Shown: positions 33,000-43,890 of the stretch, piece by piece
Position numbering within the stretch: position 1 is the first letter of the stretch
Layout of the letters: each line of letters opens with the position of its first letter
NCBI GenBank assembly: GCA_033977485.1
Contig: CM066982.1
Coordinates: 39,224,218 to 39,288,217 of the forward strand
Direction of reading: 5' to 3'
DNA: 64,000 nucleotides
Origin: Hydrangea macrophylla
Lineage: Eukaryota > Streptophyta > Magnoliopsida > Cornales > Hydrangeaceae
Notes under the pieces: generated by a model
Told to the model about the DNA's origin: nothing
The model's database searches: none
Seen by the model: the letters and a program-made list of their open reading frames with translations, nothing else
Position numbers and translations under genes: made by a program

Positions 33000-33329
33000 T
33001 GCCACCCTCCAGTTGTTTTCATTCATTTCCTTTTATGTTTAGCAATTGGAGTGTAATCTTTGACAGACATGTTTTTGGTTTTAGTTTTATTTTAGTTTTC
33101 TTTAGTTAAATAAGGTTTAAGTACCAATTGGGAGGCAATACTGTGTAGTTTGGATGGTTTTAAAAGGTTTTATTTCTATCAAATTGCAATTTTTCTAGTG
33201 TAAGGATGAGTTTTTGGCTTACAGGCCCTGTTTATGCACTGTTTTTTCTTTCTGCTGTTTGTCCAGAATATTTTAGATCTGTTGGGGGTACTTATTTCAT
33301 CCATTCTGTGATATCTTGGAATTTCCAAG

Positions 33330-33439
33330 TTCGATCGATCGAATGTATCTCGATCGATCGACGATTTTTTATCCTCGATCGCTTGAACACTTTCAATCGA
33401 TCTAAGTTTCGATCGATCGAACAATCTCGATCGATCGAG
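33330..33439 (+). repeat. Six-site palindrome cluster I3 (Element 8)
   Basis: Six sites, TTCGATCGATCGAA to CTCGATCGATCGAG, the third and fourth divergent. It is followed by GTATTTAACC, a possible TATA-like start, and then by a leader up to the splice donor at 33640. Confidence 0.95.
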
Positions 33440-33639
33440 CTTTGTATTTAACCGAGGCTTCCAGCGTACATTTCCTCAGTATTTTCATCTCCTTCATCAC
33501 TCTCGAGCGATTGAGCGCAGAGGAGCACACCCGTGGCGATTTTTGGTCTCCCTTCATTCCACTCGGTTATTCAAGGAGCTCTCCCTCCCCAGATCATCAC
33601 CCTCCACTCCGGCATCCTCACCACTACACGCAACTCGAG

Positions 33640-33988
33640 GTAAGACCTCGAGTTCCCCTCTCGTTTCACTTGTTTCCATTTCTTGAGGGCGTGCCCCCAT
33701 TGTGTTTTTAGGCCTCTTCTTTTCTTATTTGTCGTGTTTTTGTTTGTGTTTGGGGCCGTTTCTGTTCTCGGAAATGGTTCCCGCACATTCGCTGTTCTCG
33801 ATCGATCGAGATAGGTTCGATCGCTCGAACCTTGCACATTCTCAATCGATCGAAATAGTTTCGAGCGCTCGAACTTTGCCTTTTCTCAATCGATCGAACA
33901 TTGTTCGATCGCTCGAACTCCAACAGTTTCACTTTCTTTTCATTTTTGTCTTGTTTTGATTTCTTTTCTGTTTCTCTTCTATTTTCAG
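33640..33988 (+). other. Putative intron before ORF3 (Element 8)
   Basis: CTCGAG|GTAAGA at the start is a strong donor; TCTTCTATTTTCAG| at the end is a strong acceptor, nine bases before the ORF3 ATG. The matching segment in Element 3 keeps both. Length 349 bp. It encloses cluster I4. Confidence 0.55.
33797..33917 (+). repeat. Six-site palindrome cluster I4 (Element 8)
   Basis: Six sites alternating CTCGATCGATCGAG/CTCAATCGATCGAA with TTCGATCGCTCGAA/TTCGAGCGCTCGAA, inside the putative intron. Confidence 0.95.
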
Positions 33989-33997
33989 GGGCCCACA

Positions 33998-35371
33998 ATG
34001 AACCCTGTTACGGGTTACCACAGGGAGAAGCCCTTTGACCTTGCTATTCCTGATCCGATCCCACACCATGGCTTCCGGAACACCCCCGACCGCCAGTGGT
34101 TCACGAGATATTTTCAGACTAGGCCGGTCATGCTAGAGCGACCACTCGAGACAGTCTGGCTCGATATCCCCTGGTTCCTCGCCCGCATCCAGGCCATGCC
34201 ACACTGGTACGATTTGCTCTCTCGGGCAAAGAGAGTGAATCTCGCATGGATTCGCGCAGCTTGCGCGACGATGATCAGAGATCCCGGTGCCGCATTCACA
34301 CTACGATCATTCTTTCGCGGCCGGGAGATCGTGTTCAGCCCTGCTACCGTTTCCGCTGCTATTGGAGTCCCTGAGGTGCCTGATTGTGTTTGCCCACACC
34401 GTGACGGTACACCAGTGCTCTCACCCACTGCTGTGATCCGAGAGCTTACTGGAGGTGCATTACCGAGCTGGGATGGTAGGGCACTGATTGCTGATATTTA
34501 CTTGACCGATGATTACCATATGCTCCACCTCGCATTGAGCAACTGTTTATTGGTCACCTCCTACCGGGAGAAGATTGCCCCCTGGTATGCTCATGTGTTA
34601 TATGCCATAGGGACGGGGTTGCCTGTTTGTTTGCCTCGCTTATATATTGACTTCATGAGGCACCCCACTCGCTACACTGCTGCCAAGAAGCACCTGAAAG
34701 GTGCTTGGGCTATACACAGAGTGATTGAGCATGCTGGCCTCCTTCCCTTACCTGGCGATGCGACATCACAGGCTCGCAGTCGTTTTGGTGAGGCTGCTTC
34801 TCGCCGCTCAGATGCTCAGAGGAGGAGAAGAAAGGGCAAGGGGAAGGCGAAAGTTGGAGGGAAGAGGAAGAGAGCTGATGGCACCGATACTGAGGGTGCG
34901 GCTTCTGGGACGCCCACTGAGGCTGAGGAGCCAGATTCGGAGGAGGATGATCCCGTTCAGGAGGTGGCACGTTTTGAGCTGAGACAGAGATCTCAGGCTC
35001 CAGCCCAGGGAGAGTCGTCATCTGCGCCTCCCCCGACTATTCACGATCTATTATTGGAGGAGAGGGAGGCACGGATGCGGCTTGAGGGTAAGATTGATCA
35101 TATCTCTACCCTGCTGACTACACTGCTGGTCAAGCTTGGGTTTGACCCGTTTGTGCCCCCATCTGCTGCCACTGCACCACCACCTGCTGCTGATCCATCC
35201 CCTACTGTTGTTCCTGTTACCACTGCTGCTGATCCATCATCATCCGCTCCATCCACGACCGATCTTCCATCTACTTCTGCTGATATTCCGCCAGCTACCG
35301 TTCAGCCACCGCCTGTTCCCATCGACATCCCGTCTGATGTGGCTGAGGATGCTCCGTCTGGAGTTGATTAG
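33998..35371 (+). CDS. ORF3: Athila-type accessory protein, Element 8 (457 aa)
   Basis: It starts at ATG 33998 (MNPVTGYH), directly after the acceptor; the conserved counterpart in Element 3 starts at the same place. The N-terminal 250 residues (ERPLETVW, ATMIRDPGAAFTLRSF, IVFSPATVSAAIGVPE) resemble the plant transposon-protein domain found in Athila third ORFs (PF20167-like, from memory of the family). A basic cluster RRRRKGKGKAKVGGKRKR (about residues 274-291) looks like a nuclear localisation signal. An acidic patch, a coiled-coil-like stretch (LLLEEREARMRLEGKIDHI, about 350-368) and a proline/threonine/serine-rich tail follow. There is no signal peptide or membrane segment, so it is unlikely to be an envelope protein. 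Role unknown. Confidence 0.75.
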   Translation: MNPVTGYHREKPFDLAIPDPIPHHGFRNTPDRQWFTRYFQTRPVMLERPLETVWLDIPWFLARIQAMPHWYDLLSRAKRVNLAWIRAACATMIRDPGAAFTLRSFFRGREIVFSPATVSAAIGVPEVPDCVCPHRDGTPVLSPTAVIRELTGGALPSWDGRALIADIYLTDDYHMLHLALSNCLLVTSYREKIAPWYAHVLYAIGTGLPVCLPRLYIDFMRHPTRYTAAKKHLKGAWAIHRVIEHAGLLPLPGDATSQARSRFGEAASRRSDAQRRRRKGKGKAKVGGKRKRADGTDTEGAASGTPTEAEEPDSEEDDPVQEVARFELRQRSQAPAQGESSSAPPPTIHDLLLEEREARMRLEGKIDHISTLLTTLLVKLGFDPFVPPSAATAPPPAADPSPTVVPVTTAADPSSSAPSTTDLPSTSADIPPATVQPPPVPIDIPSDVAEDAPSGVD

Positions 35372-36450
35372 TATTCTTAGGGGAGGTGGTGTTTCTGTAT
35401 TTATGTTTTTTTTTGTTTTGTGGTTGTTTTTGGTATGTATGGATATTACTACTGATATTTCATTTCTCTTCATTCCAGTGGTTAATGTTGTTTGGATCAT
35501 AGTTTTACTTGTTTTATCTATTGATCTGTTGTTTTGGAGATTGTGTTTTATATTTCTATGCCAGGTTGCTATGCTTCGTATCATCGCGTTACACTATACA
35601 GGTGATACCTATCTATTTTAATTGTTGAAAATCAACTTCTGGGACTATGTTGTTTTCAGTTGGGGGTAGGAGATAATAGATAGGTATACACCCGTGACGA
35701 TTTAGTTTTGCACTTGGATATGCTTTAAATTTAAGAACACAGTTTGTTAAAATTTTGAAATTTTGAAATTTTATTGGATCGTATTGATAGAATAACTCTG
35801 AATACTCTCTCCTGCTGGTTAATTAGGCAATGATACATTTGTAGTATTCTTATCTTTTTATGGATTAAATCCACGCGTTTTCTGTATCACTGAAATAAAT
35901 TGCATTTGTAAAGCTAGTATGTACCCAATATTTGTGCACACTAATTGACAGCCATGTAGAAAACCTGAAAATTGAGTTAAAATGAATATTGTACGAAAAG
36001 AACAAGTAGTGGAAGCTAATAACCCTTTGTGAGCTTTTGAGCTAATCTTCATTTCTGAGGGAATTCTCATACATTGTCGAATGGTTTTTCTTGCATATAC
36101 TGGTGAATTCGTTGTTAAGTCTCAGTTTTCGTTAAAAGTTTTGACTGCTTGTTAGAGGAGAATGTTCAGGATTTACCAATTAAACTCAATGAACACTTAA
36201 GTGCTAAAAATTGAAAGTTGAGAAAATGATTCAAGCCATCGTATTACCCATTCCTTTACTTAATATAACCCACCTACATTCATTGCTTCGTTTCACCCCT
36301 TGATCCCACCTCAGATAAATATTTCCAATAAAAATCACAAGAATCCAAATCCTTGATTTATACCTTGACCTCATCGAACTGTTTGATAAATTTTATTGAG
36401 AATGAGTCATCAAAGTATGTGAAATGGAAGGAAGTTGTTGTGGGACATTC

Positions 36451-36498
<48 letters not shown>

Positions 36499-36522
36499 GA
36501 TGATGAATGAAGGAGTTATATA

Positions 36523-36564
<42 letters not shown>

Positions 36565-37488
36565 CATATGAAATGAATGGGAGATTGGGTGGAGAAAAGA
36601 ATGAAGAATAAAAAGAGAAGTGGAAATTCCATCACATACTAAAAAAAAAAAAAAAGCACACTCTTCTCTACAACACCCCCACCTACCAAATAAAAGCCAT
36701 AATTCAAAGTCTTGAAGATTCTCAACAATTGATTTGAACATGGAAGTGTGAGTTGAGTTATCCACGGTATTTCGCTCCTCTAGTAAGTAGTATTCCGTTC
36801 ATGAGACTATACACTCTTAAATGTCCGTTTTTCATAGAGTCAGGTATGAAAGCATTAGCACTTAGAATATCATCTTTATCAAAGCTTTCATACTATGTGC
36901 GATCATTATAAAGCAAGTTACTGAGAGACGTTGTTTGTGAGTGTGACCAATGTGAGAATTGAGCTAAAACTGCAAGTTGCCCAAGTACGATAATCTAGAT
37001 AACTCTTAATAAGGGTTGGGCGCATGGTTGTTGATTCCACACACACACGGGTGCATGATGGTAATACATTTGTATATTTTACTTGGTAATATAGGGGAAC
37101 ATGTGGATCTCTTTCATGGGTTGATAGAGGATATTATATCCTTGTAGAGTTGAATTAACAGTTTAATGGGGGGGAGATGTCATAAGTGATTCTAAATCTT
37201 TTTGAGCGTAAAAATTGGAGAATTTTGTGGGTATATTCACTGCAAACCCTCACGAGACAACACTCGTCCACTAGGGGGAACCTAGGGGTTTAACGGCTTG
37301 TTGCATTCGCTAAATGCAACCGCGATTCCTGCGAAAGTGAGTTAGGATTTTTTTTCTCTCTATTTTAGTTTAGGTTGTTTCTAGTTTTCCTTTGTTTTCT
37401 TAGTTGTGGTAGTATTAGTTTAGGAGTTTTTATTTTATTTTATTTTCGCTTTATCGCTAGGGACTAGCAATAAGCTAGTTGGGGGTTG
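35372..37488 (+). other. Element 8 3' untranslated region and polypurine tract
   Basis: No credible gene. It holds two long oligo-A tracts (about 36452-36495 and 36528-36563) and a shorter one near 36640, the conserved hairpin TTGCATT-CGCTA-AATGCAA (37301-37319) with GCGAA at 37331-37335, and the polypurine tract AGTTGGGGGTTG ending at 37488. Confidence 0.8.
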
Positions 37489-39145
37489 TGCAAAGCGGGG
37501 GTATTTGTAAAATACAACCGCGCTAAAAGAAAGAATTGCATTAATTTTGATCACAACTTCCCGTTTTATCTGCAATTTGAATTACAATGCTAGTTTTAGA
37601 CAATATGATTAATCTATGATAAGTTGTATTGTTTTAGCTACTAGTTGTGCAGGTGAATGCTGCTGTATAAAAGACTGAAAGATTTGATAAAAAGGAGATG
37701 CTTTGTTTCAAAGAAGGAAGATTGAAGAAGAATTGCAGAGTTCGAGCGATCGACATAGTTCGAGCGATCGGGGTTTCGATCGATCGACGGAAGTTCAAGC
37801 GCTCGAACATTCAACATGTTCGATCGATCGCGAAAGTTTCGATCGATCGAAAGTCCCTTTTATCAGATTATACGCGCATGCAGCAGTTGCGGGTTTTTAA
37901 CCCTAGCTCTTAGGTTTACTATATATCTTCTTGTTGTATACGTCCAGAGGAGACGCCCAACTTTGTTTTATCAGTTTTAGATAGAGAAGAGAGAGTTTTT
38001 CTTTGTTTTTTTTAGGTTTCATTGAAGATTAAGCATTGTGAACTAGATTTCTTTAGTTAATACAAGTTATCTTCATTCCAGGTTCTTGATCTATTGTTTA
38101 TTTGTTTTCTGCACTTAGTTAATCGTAGTATACTTATTAATCTCGAGTAGTTTTATGTTAATTAGATCGTACTCACTAGTTTTATAGTTTTAATGCAAAA
38201 CTTTCAAACAAACATCGTTTCAATGAACTTTTACGTTAAATATCAATCTGTGGTACTCCAGACAATGTCTGAGTAGTCCTAGGGTTGGGAAATTGCGATG
38301 AAATCGTGATTTCTGGCCTCTGCCATGCAATATTTTTTTTCCCTGTGTTCGATCGATCGAAAGTATGTCGATCGATCGAGACAGTGACTTAGTCGAGCGA
38401 TCGAGGAAATATCGATCGATCGAGAGATGAAGATATTCGATCGATCTAAAGCGCGTCGATCGATCGAGGATTCTGATTCTTGAGAACACCCAAAACAGTA
38501 TTCTAAGACTTTCTGTTTTAAGGATTTGTTATCAAATTGTCCCTAAATGCTCAGTTTGTCAAAACAGTCTTTAAACTTAAGGCCTTAAAGCATTTTCTTT
38601 CAATATATTTTGCAAACCACCCTCAATGCTAACACCATTGTAGGTGAGAGTCTTAACTATTGGATTAAACCGTCTTCATGTATTTCAAACTTAATTGTGA
38701 TGATGTAGTCCCGGTCATGAAAGGGCTATTGATTCTATATCTTTAGAGAAGTACAGAATACTGTAGTAGGTGTACTCCTTTGAGCTTAAATGCAATTGCA
38801 TGGTAGAAGGTTAGGTCACGGTGGATTCGCGTAATCCCAACACTTTCTTTTATTAAGAAGAACCGTTTCTTTTAGAATCTTGCTTAGTTAGTTAATCGTT
38901 AGTTAGTTAATCGTTAGTTAAGTTAATTTAGTTGTCTTTAATTCTAGTAGTTGTTAACTGTGGAACTTTGTGTTCTACACTTCATTTTAAATATTGATTT
39001 TTGTTTTCTTTTTAGAGTCTAATCTAGGTAGTTTAATTCAACACCTTCCCTGTGGGATCGACCTGGACTTAATCCAGTTACTACTTGCACGTCTACCTAC
39101 ACTTGGGTATTGCACACAAGCGCACACAGAAAAATATTCGTGTCA
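37489..39145 (+). repeat. 3' LTR of Element 8
   Basis: 1657 bp, offset exactly 12940 bp from the 5' LTR, with two substitutions and no indels. Palindrome clusters at 37741-37851 and 38348-38468. Confidence 0.97.
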
Positions 39146-40483
39146 GCAATCATGGCCTTCTGTTCGGGAGTTCAACACACCAAGGTGGCCACGTCGTTTC
39201 ATCGTAACCGACCACCAACCCTGGTCGAGCTCTCGGAAAGAGTTGGAAAGTATATAGATACCGAGGAGTTTTTCAAGGCGAAACGCGCCAGCTAGGCGGG
39301 AGATGAATCCCCAAAAGCCAAGCGCAAGCGCGAGGGATCCGACAAGGGTCCGGGAAAGAAGCCAAAGCAAGATCAGAGAGATGCTAGGGGCCAGCCCCCA
39401 ACGGCTTTTACACCCCTTTCCCGACCTATTCATGAGGTGATGGCCGCCGCAGAGGCACGGAGGCTGCTTCCGCAGCCAGCCAAACTCAGAGCCCCGCCCG
39501 GTAAGAGAAATCGGGATAAGTTTTGCCGTTATCACAGGGATTATGGCCACAAAACGGAGGACTGCTTTAAATTGAAGATAGCGATCAAGAAGCTGATCGA
39601 GCAGGGACATCTTGCCGAGTTTGTCACAACGGACAGACGGCCCCGGCAGGATGCCCAAGCTCCTGGTCAGCCCTCGCCACCACTTGGTCTCATCCACGTG
39701 ATCTCTGGAGGGACGTCAGGCGGAGGCAATTCACAGTCGGCCCGGAAGAGGCATGCCTGGGCGTCCCGATCGGACGTCTGGCAAGTCCAATCCACCGACT
39801 CCTCCCCAACCGACGTCCTAACGTTCTCGTCCGACGACATACAGGGCCTCCACTGCCCCCATGATGACCCGCTAGTAGTGACGCTTTCTATAGCTAACTA
39901 CATGGTCCAGAAGGTGCTGGTGGATACGGGCAGCTCTTCCGACATCATGTTCATCACGGCATTCGATCAACTCGGAATAACCAGGGATCAGCTCCGGCCG
40001 GTCGCCACTCCCCTGGTTGGATTTAATGGCTCCAGCACACAACCGCTCGGCACAGTCGAGCTCCTGGTTCTCAGGGGAACCTACCCACAACAAGTTTCCG
40101 TGCTGACTAGTTTTGTGATAGTGGAGGCCCCATCGGCCTATAACGTCATCCTCGCAAGGCCGACCCTCAACAGGGCCCGAGCGGTTGTCTCCACATACAG
40201 CTTAACCGTAAAATTCCCAACTCCCCATGTGCCTGGATGTTTGCGAGGAGACCAGACCTCCGCTCGAAGTTGTTACGTTAACTCGTTACGCGGGGGGGCA
40301 ATCGCGGAAACGCTAAATGTCCAAGAAATGGACCCCCGGGATCAGAGCGACATGATAGGACCAATGGAGGAGCTGGAGCAAGTTGTACTGGATCCTGAGC
40401 ACCCAGGCCTCACGATCAACATAGGAGCACTGTCGGAGCCCGCCTTGAAGGAAAAGTTGACCCAGTTCCTGAGGCAAAACTAG
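39146..40483 (+). pseudogene. gag 3' part and protease (Element 7)
   Basis: It continues the gag frame after Element 8. A zinc-binding CRYHRDYGHKTEDC motif (C-x2-H-x4-H-x4-C, a Tat-type knuckle) lies at about 39522-39563. The retropepsin follows with the intact active site VDTGSSSDIMF at about 39920 and an ILARPTLN motif near 40150. In-frame stops are TAG 39293 and TAG 40481. The first five bases repeat the GCAAT target. Confidence 0.85.
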
Positions 40484-41731
40484 GACATTTTCGCTTGGAG
40501 TCATGAGGACAAGCCCGAGATTGATCCCCGGGTAATGTCCCATCATCTCAATGTCAGCCCGGACTGCCGCCCAGTGAAGCAGAAGCGAAGGGGCATGGCG
40601 CCTGAGAGACAAAAGGCAGTGAGTGAGGAGGTCGAGAAACTCCTAAAGGCAAACTCTATCCGGGAGGTCCACTATCCCGATTGGCTGGAAAATGTTGTCT
40701 TGGTCAAGAAGAGCAATGGGAAGTGGAGAATGTGCATAGACTTCACCGACCTTAACAAGGCCTGCCCCAAGGACTGCTACCCGTTGCCTAGGATAGATCT
40801 CCTTGTCGACTCAACAATAGGCCACTCACTCCTCTCTTTCATGGATGCCTACTCGGGGTAATATCAGATCAGCATGTACCCCGGGGATGAAGAGAAGACA
40901 ACGTTCATAACCGATCAGGGTACGTATTGTTATAAAGTCATGCCGTTCGGCCTCAAAAATGCCGGGGCTACCTACCAGTGCCTGGTCAATCTCATGTTCA
41001 AAGATCTCATCGGAAAATCCATAGAAGTATACGTGGACGATCTCCTGGTGAAAAGCCGGGACGAGCCCGACCACCTTGAGCATCTGGCCGGGGCCTTCAG
41101 CATTTTGAGGAAGTTCAAGATGAGATTGAATCCGGCCAAATGCACCTTTGGTGTCTCATCCGGCAAGTTCCTCGGTCATTTAGTCAGCAGACGGGGAATA
41201 GAAGCAAACCCCGACAAGATCAGAGCTATCTTCAACATGCGGTCACCCAGATCAACAAAGGAAGTTCAACGCCTAGCCGGACGGGTGGCCGCACTGAACA
41301 GATTCATGTCCCGAGCCACCGACCGGTGTCTCCCATTCTTCAAAATCCTCCGCAAAGCGTTCCAATGGTCGAAAGAGTGTGAGGAAGCATTGCAGGAACT
41401 CAAGAAATACCTGGCCTCTTTCCCTCTACTGTCAACGCCCATACCCGGAGAGGAATTATTCCTGTATTTGGCGGTGTCACCGTCGGCGGTTAGCTCGGCG
41501 CTTATTCGGGAAGAGCACGGGATACAGTTCCCAGTGTACTACACCAGCCGGGCGTTGCAAGGCGCAGAAAGCCGATACTCCCGCATTGAGAAATTGGCCT
41601 TCGCCCTCATCACCTCAGTCCGAAGGCTCTGCCCGTACTTCCAGGCCCATGCCATTGTAGTACTGACCGATCAGCCCCTCCGTAAAATCCTCTCTTAGTC
41701 AGACACATCCGGGAGGCTCGTCAAGTGGGCT
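40484..41731 (+). pseudogene. Reverse transcriptase and RNase H (Element 7 pol)
   Basis: It continues the same frame. Landmarks are WRMCIDFTDLNKACPKD, MPFGLKNAGATYQ, the polymerase active site YVDDLLVKS at about 41030, FLGHLVSRRGI, and a Ty3-type RNase H region (LFLYLAVSPSAVSSAL to VLTDQPLRKIL) in which the first acidic residue of the usual D-x-S start is replaced. Stops are TAA 40859 and TAG 41696. The TAA falls at the tyrosine of the usual DAYSGY motif and is the one stop that a simple C-to-T change does not explain. Confidence 0.85.
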
Positions 41732-42280
41732 TTGGAGTTGGAAGAGTTTGAAGTAACTTACCGACCCCGGACGACCATTAAGGGACAAGCCGTCGCAGAT
41801 TTTCTGGTCGAGTTTACGTATCCAGAAGACCCGGTCGAAGAACCCGAGCCTCCAGCCTTACCACCCGGATTGCACTCTGGCATCCCAACTTGGGTACTAC
41901 ATGTCGATGGCTCTTCTAACCAGCATGGCAGTGGGGCTGGGATCATCCTGACAACCCCCGATGGCATCCAACTTGAATATGCTCTAAGGTTTGGGTTTCG
42001 TGCCTCCAATAACGAGGTCGAGTACGAAGCCCTCTTGGTCGGGTTACAGTTAGCCATCTCAATGAGTGCGCAACAGGTCCAGGGCTACAGCGACTCCTAG
42101 CTCGTGGTCAATCAGGTAAACCAAGAATACGAAGCGCGGGAAGACAGCATGGTAGCCTACTTGGCCCTCGTTCGGGCGATTTCCAACCAGCTCTGAGGAT
42201 TCTCCATCACTCGGATACCTAGAGAAGAAAACACCCAAGCTGACCGGCTAGCTCGCCTCGCCTCATCATCTAAGTCAGAC
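41732..42280 (+). pseudogene. Second, archaeal-type RNase H domain (Element 7 pol)
   Basis: The pattern WVLHVDGSSNQHGSGAGI, NNEVEYEALLVGLQLA, YSDS(stop)LVVNQVN and ENTQADRLARLAS matches the additional RNase H (aRNH) that defines the Tat lineage. The catalytic D, E, D and D positions are still visible. Stops are TAG 42098 (after YSDS) and TGA 42194, both one transition away from a sense codon. Confidence 0.85.
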
Positions 42281-43606
42281 TTGCCTGGGATAAGGATACA
42301 ATTCCTACCCGAGCCAAGTGTGATCAACTCAGAGGGCATGGAGGTCGACCCGGTCACTCTGGGACCCAGTTGGATGGATCCAATCGTGACATTCTTGACA
42401 ACAGGAGGGCTACCGGACGACAAAGAGGAAGCAAGGCGGGTCAAGTACCGGGCGGCACGATACCACATTCTCGACGGCGTCCTCTACAAGAGGGGGTTCA
42501 CCATCCCATACCTCCGCTGTGTTCACCCTACGTAAGTTCAAGCAATACTCTTCGAAATTCATGAAGGTGTGTGCTGGAACCACGTAGGAGGTCGGGCACT
42601 TTCCAGAAAGGCCCTACTACAAGGGTACTATTGGGCAACCATGGCCCGAGATTCGCAGGAGTACGTTCGAAGGTGTGATAAGTGCCAGCGATACTCTCCC
42701 ATGATCAACCGACCGGGAGAACTCCAAACACCGGTCCATAGTCCCTAGCCATTCGACCAGTGGGGAATTGACATCGTCGATCCCTTACCGACAGGAAAAG
42801 GACAAGTTAAGTTTGCTGTGATAGCTGTTGATTACTTCACCAAATGGGTGGAGGCCGAACCCTTGGCGACGATAACGGAGCGGAAAATGGAAAGCTTTGT
42901 GGAAAGAAATATCCTCAGCAGGTTCAGTATCCCACGAGTCCTGATCAGCGACAATGGAAGGCAATTTGATACACCCATCTTTAGACAGTTTTGCTCGAGC
43001 TATGGGATACTAAATCATTACTCTTCCCCCGAGTATCCACAAGCCAATGGCCAGGCCGAAGTAACCAACCGCACAATCTTGCAGTCGATTAAGACAAGGC
43101 TTGAAGGCGCCAAAGGCCTGTGGGCTGAAGAGTTACCGACCCTCCTGTGGGCCTACCGCACTACCCCACGAGCGGCTACAGGCAAAACCCCGTTTTCCTT
43201 AACATATGGTTTTGAGGCAGTGGTCCCCATAGAACTCGGACTGCCCATATACCGGGTGGCTACCTTCAATGCCCCAGACAATAGAGAAGCCCTTAGGACA
43301 GAACTCGACCTGGTGGAAGAAAAGAGAGACCAGACCTACCTCAAGGTGGCCGCTTACAAGCAAAGGGTCTCGCGGTATTATAATAGCAAGGTGAAGCACC
43401 GCAGCTTTCAAGTTGGAGACCTCGTCCTCAAGGCTGTGAACCAGTCTACCCGAATCCTAAGCCATGGCAAGTTGGGGGCAAACTGGGAAGGCCCGTATAA
43501 AATAATTCGGGTTAATCGACCGGGAACCTACTGGTTACAGAACATGGACGGGCATGACCTCAATCATCCTTGGAACATGCAACACCTCCGCAAGTACTAT
43601 CAGTAG
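42281..43606 (+). pseudogene. Integrase (Element 7 pol)
   Basis: The zinc-binding HHCC part (HEGVCWNHVGGRA to CDKCQRYS), the DDE core (WGIDIV, LISDNGRQFD, YPQANGQAEVTNR) and the C-terminal GPYKIIRV domain follow in order. Stops are TAA 42533 and TAG 42746; the frame ends at TAG 43604-43606. From 42749 to the end it is uninterrupted. The catalytic residues are kept although the polyprotein is dead. Confidence 0.85.
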
Positions 43607-43732
43607 CATCGGGCCACGGGAGTTTAGTATTATAGCTCTGATTGGACAATCGACATTGTTTATTATATTAATAAAGTTGAATGGTTCTACTTCAGAAATA
43701 TACTCCTGTCCATACACCGTGAAATGCACAAA

Positions 43733-43890
43733 AGACCTCGGGCCTAACCCCGAGGCATAAAGACCTCGGGCTCTGAACCCAGGCATTAAAAAGACCTCGG
43801 GTTCTGAACCCAGGCATTAAAAAGACCACGGGCTCCGAACCCAGGCATTAAAAAGACCTTGGGCTCCGAACCCAGGCAATAAAGGACCCT
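43733..43890 (+). repeat. 34-bp tandem repeat
   Basis: Four to five copies of AAGACCTCGGGCTCTGAACC followed by CAGGCATTAAA. Confidence 0.8.

Larger units (their letters stand above)
24549..39145 (+). mobile_element. Element 8: intact Athila-like Ty3/gypsy retrotransposon (14.6 kb)
   Basis: Both LTRs are 1657 bp, start TG, end CA and differ at two positions (24604/37544 and 25354/38294). GCAAT flanks both ends (24544-24548, 39146-39150). A tRNA-Asp primer site, an uninterrupted gag-pol of 1853 codons, three further ORFs, a long 3' untranslated region and a polypurine tract are present. It lies in the gag of Element 7. The near-identity of the LTRs means a very recent insertion. Confidence 0.97.

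Noticed and set aside
33179..33998. Small frames rich in S-I-D-R and F-D-R-S on several strands
   Set aside because: These are translations of the GATC palindrome clusters, which read similarly in several frames.
36353..36765. Poly-lysine or poly-phenylalanine frames
   Set aside because: They are translations of oligo-A tracts in the Element 8 3' untranslated region.
39143..39697. 184-codon frame antisense to Element 7 gag
   Set aside because: Lies opposite the zinc-knuckle region and crosses the Element 8 border; no recognisable domain.
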